The notes beneath the pieces were generated by a model. The model was given only the letters and a program-made list of their open reading frames with translations. It had not been told where the DNA came from and did no database searches. A stretch of 9,570 nt of DNA. It comes from Gammaproteobacteria bacterium. Its GTDB lineage: Bacteria; Pseudomonadota; Gammaproteobacteria; SZUA-229. The translations under genes and the position numbers were made by a program. The DNA lies in the NCBI GenBank assembly GCA_026998145.1, contig JALTRC010000408.1:340-9909 (forward strand), read 5' to 3'. This document shows, one piece after another, positions 1-5,836 of the stretch. Numbering within the stretch: position 1 is the stretch's first letter; the number at the start of each line of letters is the position of its first letter.

Positions 1-210
1 TGCCAGGGCTTTTTGCTTAATCTCCACTTCCAGCAACTGGCGCTTTTTCTCACTGAGCTTTTTGGAATCATTCAATCCATCGATGGGATTACCCCCGTCC
101 AGTATCACCGCGCCAGCCACAACAGCGCCCGCCAGCGGCCCTCGCCCGGCCTCATCTGCACCGGCAATAAACTTATAGGAACTCAGGTCAAAATCAATAT
201 CGTCAATCAT
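1..210 (-). CDS. rnhB: Ribonuclease HII, N-terminal part (cut by window edge)
   Basis: RNase HII cleaves the RNA strand of RNA-DNA hybrids and starts removal of ribonucleotides misincorporated in DNA. Translating the minus strand from the ATG at 210 gives 70 residues before the window ends. They include the family hallmark AGADEAGRGPLAGAVVAGAV (residues 16-35), which holds the catalytic Asp19-Glu20 pair and the GRG motif that contacts the RNA-DNA junction, and the conserved NDSKKLS (47-53). The family is usually about 200 residues, so roughly the last two thirds lie outside the window. A TTG 15 nt upstream is an alternative start, but the ATG fits the family length before the first motif better. 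In E. coli and most Gammaproteobacteria rnhB follows lpxB on the same strand. Here the gene next to it is gnnA, and it points the opposite way. Confidence 0.95.
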   Translation of the reverse strand, partial: MIDDIDFDLSSYKFIAGADEAGRGPLAGAVVAGAVILDGGNPIDGLNDSKKLSEKKRQLLEVEIKQKALA

Positions 211-271
211 CGGATTCCGGTACAATGCGCGTGGTTTAAAGAGTCACGTATCTTATAGAGATTGCCTACTT
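211..271. promoter_or_regulatory. Divergent rnhB/gnnA intergenic region
   Basis: This 61-nt gap separates the divergent starts of rnhB (minus) and gnnA (plus), so promoters for one or both genes should lie here or just inside the coding ends. I see AT-rich stretches (around 235-240 and 249-258) but no pair of hexamers at 16-18 nt spacing that matches the sigma-70 consensus convincingly on either strand. The gnnA start has only a weak AGAG (257-260) as ribosome-binding site. The promoter role is inferred from gene orientation, not from a clear motif. Confidence 0.35.
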
Positions 272-1207
272 ATGAGCAAGATAAAAACAGCCGTTATTGG
301 TGTCGGTTATCTGGGTAAATTCCATGCCGATAAATATGCTAACCTGCCTAATAGCGAGCTAATCGCCGTGGTGGACGCCAATGAAGAAGCCGCCAGAGCC
401 ATTGGCGAAAAGCTGGGGGTTGAAGCCCTCACGGATTATCAGCCCTTACTGGGTAAGGTGGACGCGGTCAGCATTGCCGCTCCCACCACCCTGCACTATC
501 AGATTGCCAAAGATTTTCTGACACATGGCGCCCATGTGCTGATTGAAAAGCCCATTACGGTGACGGTGGCCGAGGCGGATGAGCTGATCGAGCTGGCCAA
601 AGCCAATAATAAACTGATTCAGGTGGGGCATCTGGAACGCTTTAATGCGGCCATTCTGGATCTGGAAGAGGTGCTGGATAAGCCGGTATTTATCGAGTCA
701 CACCGCCTGGCGCCTTTTAACCCCCGCGCTACCGATGTGAATGTAGTGCTGGATTTAATGATTCACGATATTGATATTATCCTCGATATTGTGCGCTCCG
801 ATGTAAAATCCATTGTCGCCTCCGGCACCCCGGTACTCACCAGCTCCACCGATATTGCCAATGTGCGCATGGAATTTGAAAACGGCTGTGTGGCCAATGT
901 TACCGCCAGCCGGGTCAGCAAGAAAACCGAACGCAAGATGCGCCTGTTCCAGCCGGATTCCTGTATCACTATCGACTTCCACAACCGGGTGCTGAATGTA
1001 TACAGCAAGGGTGAGGAAGAAATGTATCCAGGCATTCCGGAAATCGAAAGCCAGGAAACCGCCTACGAAAACAATGATGCATTGCAGGCTGAAATTATCG
1101 CCTTTTTAAACAGCATCGAAACCGGTACACCCACTTTAGTCAGTGGGGAAGATGGCCGCCGCGCGCTGGCCACCGCCACTGAAATTTCCAAATTGCTCAG
1201 CGAGTAA
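272..1207 (+). CDS. gnnA: UDP-GlcNAc 3-dehydrogenase of the GnnA type (Gfo/Idh/MocA family)
   Basis: Predicted NAD-dependent oxidoreductase that oxidises C3 of UDP-GlcNAc to the 3-keto sugar, the first step to UDP-GlcNAc3N used for amide-linked lipid A. The 311 residues show an N-terminal Rossmann fold with GVGYLGKFHA (10-19), an acidic residue ending strand 2 (VVD, 33-35), the family signature EKP (92-94) with the conserved Lys, GHLERFN (119-125), and DLMIHD (161-166) with the His-Asp typical of Gfo/Idh/MocA enzymes. The next gene, 5 nt downstream, is a DegT-type aminotransferase, and lpxB follows. That is the gnnA-gnnB-lpxB association known from Acidithiobacillus ferrooxidans. The main alternative is a WbpB/WlbA-type enzyme acting on UDP-GlcNAcA for O-antigen. 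The lipid A neighbours and absence of any O-antigen genes argue against it, but substrate specificity is inferred from context. Confidence 0.85.
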   Translation: MSKIKTAVIGVGYLGKFHADKYANLPNSELIAVVDANEEAARAIGEKLGVEALTDYQPLLGKVDAVSIAAPTTLHYQIAKDFLTHGAHVLIEKPITVTVAEADELIELAKANNKLIQVGHLERFNAAILDLEEVLDKPVFIESHRLAPFNPRATDVNVVLDLMIHDIDIILDIVRSDVKSIVASGTPVLTSSTDIANVRMEFENGCVANVTASRVSKKTERKMRLFQPDSCITIDFHNRVLNVYSKGEEEMYPGIPEIESQETAYENNDALQAEIIAFLNSIETGTPTLVSGEDGRRALATATEISKLLSE

Positions 1208-1212
1208 GCACA

Positions 1213-2307
1213 ATGAATATTCCAATGGTTGACCTGCAAGGTCAGTATCAAACCCTGAAATCTGAAATCGAACCGGCCATGATGGCGGCGCTGGAATCCT
1301 GCCAGTATATTTTAGGCCCCAATGTACAGGCCTTTGAAAAAGAAGCAGCTGAATATTTAGGCGTCAAACATTGCATTGGCGTAGCCTCCGGCACCGATGC
1401 CCTGCATCTGGCTTTAATGGCCGCAGGCGTAGGTGAAGGTGATGAGGTGATTACCACCCCTTTTACCTTTATTGCCACCGCTGAAGCCATTTCCTATGTG
1501 GGTGCCACGCCGGTGTTTGTGGATATAGATCCCAAAACATTCAATATGGATTTATCCCAGGTGGAAGCGGCGATTACCGATAAAACCACCGCTGTGATTC
1601 CCGTGCATTTATTCGGCCAGCCGGTGGATATGCCGGCGCTGCTGGATATTTGCAATAAACATGATTTAAAAATTGTTGAAGACTGCGCCCAGTCTTTTGG
1701 GGCCCATATTAACGGCAGGCAAACCGGCTCATTTGGGAATCTGGGGGCTTTTAGCTTTTTCCCCAGCAAAAATCTGGGCTGTTACGGGGATGGGGGGCTA
1801 ATCAGCACCAATTCCGATGAGCTGGCCGAGCATGTAAAAGTGCTGCGTAATCACGGCATGACCAAACGCTATCATCACACGGAGCTGGGCTTTAACAGTC
1901 GTCTGGATGAATTGCAGGCGGTGATTTTGCGCATCAAGTTAAAGCACATTGATGAATACAACAGCAACCGCCGCCGGGTGGATGCAGAATATAAAAAGAA
2001 TATGGCTGATACAGATGTCATCATGCCGTTTGAAGATGGCACCGGATATCATGTGTATCATCAATACACCTGCCTGCATCCGAAACGTGACGCCATAATG
2101 AAAGCCCTGCAGGATGCGGGCATTGCCTGCGCTATTTACTATCCAATTCCACTGCATCAGCAGGATGTGTATAAGGATGTGTGCCAGGGTCAGAGTCTGC
2201 CCGTTACCGAAAACGTCACAAAAAACTGCTTTTCCCTGCCCGTATATCCCGAGCTGGAAGCCGATAAAATCAAGCGGATTTGTGACACCATCAAGCAGGC
2301 CCTCTAG
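1213..2307 (+). CDS. gnnB: UDP-3-keto-GlcNAc aminotransferase of the GnnB type (DegT/DnrJ/EryC1 family)
   Basis: Predicted PLP-dependent sugar aminotransferase that converts the 3-keto product of GnnA to UDP-2-acetamido-3-amino-2,3-dideoxyglucose, probably with glutamate as amino donor. The 364 residues match the family throughout: LGPNVQAFEKEAAEYLG near the N-terminus, the phosphate-binding SGTDAL (59-64), VEDCAQSFGA (155-164) with Asp157 expected to bind the pyridine nitrogen, and FFPSKNLGCYGDGG (182-195) with Lys186 as the internal aldimine lysine. GFNSRLDELQA (226-236) is also conserved. The start follows the gnnA stop by 5 nt with only a poor Shine-Dalgarno sequence, so translational coupling is likely. 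WbpE/WlbC-type aminotransferases of O-antigen pathways are close homologues; placement between gnnA and lpxB points to lipid A. Confidence 0.86.
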   Translation: MNIPMVDLQGQYQTLKSEIEPAMMAALESCQYILGPNVQAFEKEAAEYLGVKHCIGVASGTDALHLALMAAGVGEGDEVITTPFTFIATAEAISYVGATPVFVDIDPKTFNMDLSQVEAAITDKTTAVIPVHLFGQPVDMPALLDICNKHDLKIVEDCAQSFGAHINGRQTGSFGNLGAFSFFPSKNLGCYGDGGLISTNSDELAEHVKVLRNHGMTKRYHHTELGFNSRLDELQAVILRIKLKHIDEYNSNRRRVDAEYKKNMADTDVIMPFEDGTGYHVYHQYTCLHPKRDAIMKALQDAGIACAIYYPIPLHQQDVYKDVCQGQSLPVTENVTKNCFSLPVYPELEADKIKRICDTIKQAL

Positions 2308-2321
2308 CCTGTAACAGCGCC

Positions 2322-3464
2322 ATGTCCTATTCCATTATGATCAGCGCCGGGGAAGCCTCCGGCGATTTACATGCGGCCAATTTAATCCGCTCACTGCATA
2401 AGCTGGATCCACAGATTCAGGTAAAAGGCATGGGCAGTCAGGCCATGCGCGACGCGGGCGCGAAGCTGCTGGTGGATTGTGCGGACATTGCGGTGGTCGG
2501 ACTGTTTGAAGTACTGCTAAACTACCGCAAGATTGTGCGCAAACTTAATATCCTCAAAGATGAGTTAAAAAACAATCCACCGGATTTATTAATTCTGGTG
2601 GACTATCAGGAATTCAATTTCAAACTGGCTCGCGCCGCCAAGGATCTGGGTATTAAAGTTCTGTTTTATATCAGCCCCCAGGTCTGGGCATGGCGACCCA
2701 AACGAGTTTATAAAATGGGTGCCAGCATCGATATGATGGCGGTACTCTTTCCCTTTGAAGAAAAGTTTTATCAACAGGCGGATGTTCCCGTGCGCTTTGT
2801 GGGCCACCCGCTGGTGGATAAAGCCCATGCCACGAAAAGTAAAGCACAGGCCATGGAGGAATATGGCCTGGATGCGGAGCGCAAGGTTGTGGGTATTTTT
2901 CCCGGCAGCCGCCGTGGTGAAATCAAGCGTCTGCTGCCCCTGCAATTTGAAACCGCAGAGCTGATTAAAAAAAACCATCACGATATACAGTTTATTCTGC
3001 CGGTTGCCAGCACCTTAAGCGAAGCCGAGTTTGAAAACTGCCTGGCCAAATACGAATCACTGGATATTAAGCTGGTCAAAGACAATGTGTATGATGTAAT
3101 GCAGGTTTGTGATGCCATTATTACCGCATCGGGAACCGCCACATTGGAAATTGCACTAATGGGCATACCCTCTGCCATTACCTATAAAATATCCCCTCTC
3201 TCCTATGCCATTTTAAAGCACATGGTGAAACTGGATAATATTGGCCTGGTGAACATTGTTGCTGAAAAACGCATTGTGCAGGAATTTATTCAGCATGAAG
3301 CCATTGCAGAAAATATTGCCGCAGAAATCAATCGCATACTGGATGATGATGATTACCGCCAGCAGATGATTGAAGAGCTTTCCAAAGTGAAACAGAAGCT
3401 GGGCAAGGAAGGCGGTTCGGATAATATTGCCAGACTGGCACTGGAATTATTACAGAACTCCTGA
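2322..3464 (+). CDS. lpxB: Lipid-A-disaccharide synthase
   Basis: LpxB is the peripheral-membrane GT19 glycosyltransferase that joins UDP-2,3-diacylglucosamine to lipid X, forming the beta-1,6 disaccharide of lipid A with release of UDP. The 380 residues (E. coli 382) carry SAGEASGDLHAANLI (8-22), DYQEFN (94-99) whose Asp94 aligns with catalytic Asp98 of E. coli, ISPQVWAWRPKRV (117-129), FPGSRRGEI (193-201) whose Arg197 aligns with E. coli Arg201, and downstream ASGTATLEIALMG and LVNIVAEK. The gene begins 14 nt after gnnB without a strong ribosome-binding site, so it is probably cotranscribed with gnnAB. If GnnAB act as predicted, this LpxB must accept substrates acylated through 3-amide instead of 3-ester bonds. 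Its orientation is opposite to lpxA, unlike the usual lpxA-lpxB arrangement. Confidence 0.96.
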   Translation: MSYSIMISAGEASGDLHAANLIRSLHKLDPQIQVKGMGSQAMRDAGAKLLVDCADIAVVGLFEVLLNYRKIVRKLNILKDELKNNPPDLLILVDYQEFNFKLARAAKDLGIKVLFYISPQVWAWRPKRVYKMGASIDMMAVLFPFEEKFYQQADVPVRFVGHPLVDKAHATKSKAQAMEEYGLDAERKVVGIFPGSRRGEIKRLLPLQFETAELIKKNHHDIQFILPVASTLSEAEFENCLAKYESLDIKLVKDNVYDVMQVCDAIITASGTATLEIALMGIPSAITYKISPLSYAILKHMVKLDNIGLVNIVAEKRIVQEFIQHEAIAENIAAEINRILDDDDYRQQMIEELSKVKQKLGKEGGSDNIARLALELLQNS

Positions 3465-3477
3465 TTATCACTATAAT
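3449..3477 (+). promoter_or_regulatory. Candidate sigma-70 promoter for the PilZ-ACP pair
   Basis: A perfect -10 hexamer TATAAT (3472-3477) lies 17 nt downstream of ATTACA (3449-3454), which matches the -35 consensus at four of six positions. The -35 box lies inside the end of lpxB and the -10 just after its stop. A transcript starting near 3484 would have a leader of about 29 nt before the PilZ ATG. This suggests the PilZ and ACP-like genes can be expressed apart from gnnAB-lpxB. Judged by eye only. Confidence 0.5.
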
Positions 3478-3512
3478 CCGTTTATAGCCTGAAACCACCA
3501 GCGGAATTCAAT

Positions 3513-3848
3513 ATGCGTAAACACACCAGCCAACCACAGTCACCAGACGAAAAACGAAGCTGTGAACGTATTCCTGTCAGGCAAAACATAAAATTGCAGA
3601 TTGAAGGCGGCGCTTACCTGGAATGTACCAGCACCGACATCAGCCTGGGCGGCATAGCCCTGACCTGCAAGGCCAAAATACAGGGAAACCTGCAAGGTTT
3701 AAAAACCCGCTTCAGCCTTGAAAACTCCAGCGAAAAATTTAACTGCACTATTGTGCGTCAAAACAGCAGCCACATTGCAATAGAAATAGACAGAAAGCAG
3801 GCCGCCCTGTTTGGAAAATTACTATCCCGATTATTACTTGTTCATTAA
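3513..3848 (+). CDS. Single-domain PilZ protein, probable cyclic-di-GMP receptor
   Basis: A 111-residue protein consisting of little more than one PilZ domain. It has both c-di-GMP-binding signatures: RxxxR as R15-SCE-R19 at the start of the domain, and D/NxSxxG as DISLGG (42-47). The end of the domain reads HIAIEID, the usual last PilZ strand. No signal peptide or membrane segment is visible, so it should be cytoplasmic and would act by binding a partner when loaded with c-di-GMP. A weak GGA (3503-3505) precedes the ATG by 7 nt. It follows lpxB by 48 nt behind a candidate promoter, is followed 19 nt later by an ACP-like gene, and lies near a convergent diguanylate cyclase gene. The PilZ assignment and likely ligand are well supported; the output (envelope, motility or polysaccharide) cannot be read from the sequence. 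Confidence 0.88.
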   Translation: MRKHTSQPQSPDEKRSCERIPVRQNIKLQIEGGAYLECTSTDISLGGIALTCKAKIQGNLQGLKTRFSLENSSEKFNCTIVRQNSSHIAIEIDRKQAALFGKLLSRLLLVH

Positions 3849-3867
3849 TGTTTTTTGAGGTTTTACT

Positions 3868-4140
3868 GTGTGTATAAAAATAGCTGAGGACGAACTGGGT
3901 ACCGTTAAAGCATTAATGACCATGAGCCTGAATGCCATTATCGCTGATGTTTTCGATCTGGATCTTGATGATATAAAAGCAGAGCTACGTTTACGGGAAG
4001 ATCTTAATATGTCGGTCGGTCAACAGCAGCAATTAGTTGATGTGATAGGGGAATATTTTGACGACATAAGTGTAAATCTGGATGAAATCAAAACCCTGGG
4101 CGAACTCTTTGAAAGAGTCGTATTTTCTGAATTCAAATAA
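3868..4140 (+). CDS. Acyl-carrier-protein-like small acidic protein, DSL motif not conserved
   Basis: A 90-residue, strongly acidic protein with the layout of an ACP four-helix bundle: a first helix (about 11-29) ending in VFDLDLDDI, a loop LRLREDLNMSV (40-50), a helix QQQQLVDVIGEYFDD (52-66), and a final helix after TLGELFERV. The loop matches the ACP region EDLGADSL, but without a gap the modified Ser falls on Val50, and the only nearby serine, Ser49, sits where Asp normally stands. A one-residue gap would rescue Ser49 as MSV in place of DSL. Carrier function is therefore uncertain. The GTG start at 3868 is chosen because TGAGG (3856-3860) lies 7 nt upstream. It is likely cotranscribed with the PilZ gene. 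It could be a dedicated carrier, or a non-carrier protein using the ACP fold for protein contacts. Confidence 0.7.
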   Translation: MCIKIAEDELGTVKALMTMSLNAIIADVFDLDLDDIKAELRLREDLNMSVGQQQQLVDVIGEYFDDISVNLDEIKTLGELFERVVFSEFK

Positions 4141-4142
4141 GC

Positions 4143-4165
4143 CCTCCAGCCTTTTTATTTGGAGG
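4143..4165. terminator. Weak hairpin at convergent gene ends
   Basis: CCTCCA (4143-4148) and TGGAGG (4160-4165) can form a 6-bp stem around an 11-nt loop, across the 14-nt gap between the convergent ACP-like and GGDEF genes. Neither strand has a proper T-tract right after the stem (the minus strand reads TTATTTG a few bases later), so it is at best a weak bidirectional terminator or transcript-end structure. It overlaps the last codons of the GGDEF gene. Confidence 0.27.
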
Positions 4166-5690
4166 CAGATTTCTTATCCTGATACATGCGCTCATCCGCC
4201 AGTTCAAGCAGATCATATTCCGTTTTAACATCATCAGGATAAATTGCCACACCCACACTGATACCCACTTTTATCTGCGTATCATTAATAAAGAAATCAT
4301 TATCAAAAGCGGCCTTTATTTTTTTCACAACCGCATCAATTTTTTCTTTACTCTGAATATTTTCCAGCACCAGAACAAATTCATCACCACTACGACGAGA
4401 CAGGGTATCCCCTATTCGAATGCAGGCCAGCATTCTTTCAGAAGCACTCTGCAATAACTGATCTCCTGCATCATGGCCATATTTATCATTAATAGATTTA
4501 AAGTCATTTAAATCCATAAACAATACCGCAAGGCGCGCACCGGATCGCTCTGCCTGCTTTAATGCATGCCTTAACCTGTCTAGCAGAAGGTTACGATTAG
4601 CAAGCCCGGTAAGCCCATCATGATTGGCCAGGTAGAAAAGATTCTCTGTTTCCTGCTGACGCATTAATTTTAACTGATGATAAATTCTTGCATAGTGGAT
4701 CATGACAAAAAACGAAATAACACCCACTATTAAAATACTCAGCAACAACCAGACACTTAATACACTCCAGCCTAATTGCCGAGACAGATGCAGAACAAAT
4801 GGCTGGGAGTCATTATTTAGCTTTTTCTCATAAACCAGCCGGGGAAACAACAAAGCCTCAAGCGCTGATACTTTAGCACCTGCCTGTTGATATAAAACGC
4901 CCTGACTGTCGTCATCAGCAAATTCACTGTGATAAAGCCGAATTCCATAATCAGCCATCATCTCCAGTTTATTTTTAAAAAGTGACTTTGCCAGAATCAC
5001 AAGAAGCGCATAACGATTCTCCACATGATGACTATGATCATGCTCTGCTTTATTGTCTGTATATTTAATAATAGGCTTATAAAGCAAATATCCCCTGTCG
5101 CCCTCCACCAGATTAAAAGGCCGGGTTGCCACAGATGAATGTAATTCTATAGCATGCTGTAATGAAGAGAGTAAAAAACGATTAGAGCTTATATCCAGCC
5201 CCAGAACTTTTTTAGATTCGGGTGGAAATGGCTCCATAAAAACAATGGGCATATAAATTTCCTTATTCTGAACATCTTTCCATTGACGATCCGTATCATA
5301 ATGAAACGCTCTTATTTCAAAAGATTTAAATACATTTTTACGAAAAAAATCTTCGAATTTATCTTTATCTTTTTTAAGAACTTTTTCCACAATTTCAAAC
5401 ATAAAAATATGTGGATAACGATGCTTCATTTGCTGAGCATATTCACGAATTTCTTTCCAGTCCCGAAAGCCAACAGCACTCACCGTTGCCGCATAACCTT
5501 CCACAACCGTTTCATTAACTTTTACCTGCTCATTAAGAAGATAATAAAGGTTTCTGGCCTGCACATTAAAGTAATCTCGTTGGGTATCGATATCAGACTT
5601 AACCAGCAGGGCTACAACAATACTAATCAGCAGCAACCAGACGATAAACACCATGAGATAAAGCGAGTGTAATTGTTTGCGATTAACCAT
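4155..5690 (-). CDS. Membrane diguanylate cyclase with periplasmic CHASE-type sensor and GGDEF domain
   Basis: Predicted to make cyclic-di-GMP from two GTP in response to a periplasmic signal. The protein is 511 residues from the ATG at 5690, which is preceded by GGA at suitable spacing; a TTG five codons upstream (5705) is a less likely start. In 511-residue numbering there is a membrane helix at about 10-31, a periplasmic domain of about 270 residues resembling CHASE sensors (VSAVGFRDWKEIREYA, RYPHI, LGLDISSN), a second membrane helix near 307-332, and a C-terminal GGDEF domain with HDGLTGLANR, FMDLNDFKSIND and KYGHDAGDQ. The active-site loop is SGDEF (434-438), a variant seen in active cyclases, and the inhibitory RxxD site is intact as RIGD (425-428), five residues before it. 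HDHSHH (217-222) in the sensor could bind metal. No EAL domain is present. The coding region looks AT-richer than the lpx genes. Confidence 0.93.
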   Translation of the reverse strand: MVNRKQLHSLYLMVFIVWLLLISIVVALLVKSDIDTQRDYFNVQARNLYYLLNEQVKVNETVVEGYAATVSAVGFRDWKEIREYAQQMKHRYPHIFMFEIVEKVLKKDKDKFEDFFRKNVFKSFEIRAFHYDTDRQWKDVQNKEIYMPIVFMEPFPPESKKVLGLDISSNRFLLSSLQHAIELHSSVATRPFNLVEGDRGYLLYKPIIKYTDNKAEHDHSHHVENRYALLVILAKSLFKNKLEMMADYGIRLYHSEFADDDSQGVLYQQAGAKVSALEALLFPRLVYEKKLNNDSQPFVLHLSRQLGWSVLSVWLLLSILIVGVISFFVMIHYARIYHQLKLMRQQETENLFYLANHDGLTGLANRNLLLDRLRHALKQAERSGARLAVLFMDLNDFKSINDKYGHDAGDQLLQSASERMLACIRIGDTLSRRSGDEFVLVLENIQSKEKIDAVVKKIKAAFDNDFFINDTQIKVGISVGVAIYPDDVKTEYDLLELADERMYQDKKSASK

Positions 5691-5733
5691 CAAGCATCCA
5701 TTCAATTATTGATGAATTACGACAATGTATAAG

Positions 5734-5793
5734 CTCATATCCCGCATCAAAAAATTCCCTTCAGGTTTCCAGGCGGTAAACTTTAGATATGAG
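5734..5793 (-). promoter_or_regulatory. Imperfect inverted repeat upstream of the GGDEF gene, possible structured leader
   Basis: In the 146-nt gap between lpxA and the GGDEF gene, CTCATATC (5734-5741) is repeated inverted as GATATGAG (5786-5793). Directly inside lies a second pair, CCGC (5742-5745) with GCGG (5773-5776). In the minus-strand RNA these make a 12-bp helix with a 9-nt bulge on one side and a 27-nt loop. I do not recognise the conserved core of the c-di-GMP-I (GEMM) riboswitch. It could be a regulatory leader, an operator or chance; no clear promoter hexamers are visible for the GGDEF gene. Confidence 0.35.
5749..5773 (-). terminator. Possible weak intrinsic terminator downstream of lpxA
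   Basis: Read on the minus strand, CCTGG-AAA-CC with a TGA bulge and AGG forms a short imperfect stem (5773-5758), followed by GAA and six T (5754-5749). The T-tract after a hairpin suits an end for the bamA-to-lpxA transcript, but the stem is short and bulged. It lies within the loop of the larger inverted repeat at 5734-5793, so the two structures could be nested or partly exclusive. Confidence 0.3.
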
Positions 5794-5836
5794 TGCATAA
5801 ATGATTCAAAGGTCTCTAAAGAGTTTCCTTAATGCC

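Noticed and set aside
235..242. TAAAGAGT shared between the rnhB-gnnA gap and the gap after lpxA (near 5817-5824) as an inversion footprint
   Set aside because: The 8-bp match is in direct orientation, whereas inversion by recombination needs inverted copies, and a match this short can occur by chance.
13..258. Plus-strand open frame of 81 codons
   Set aside because: It lies antisense to the rnhB start, whose minus-strand translation has the unmistakable DEAGRG motif; the plus-strand peptide resembles no family I know.
2589..2981. Minus-strand open frame of 130 codons
   Set aside because: It is fully inside lpxB on the opposite strand, and lpxB has family motifs across the same bases; the antisense peptide has no recognisable domain.
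4432..4442. SGDEF instead of GGDEF as a sign of an inactive cyclase
   Set aside because: SGDEF variants are known in active diguanylate cyclases and the rest of the domain, including the RxxD inhibitory site, is intact.
5283..5672. Plus-strand open frame of 129 codons
   Set aside because: It is antisense to the AT-rich sensor part of the GGDEF gene; the Phe, Lys and Ile-rich composition is what reverse reading of such sequence gives.
5691..5836. c-di-GMP riboswitch before the GGDEF gene
   Set aside because: I looked for the conserved GEMM core in the minus-strand leader and did not find it; only an unassigned inverted repeat is present.
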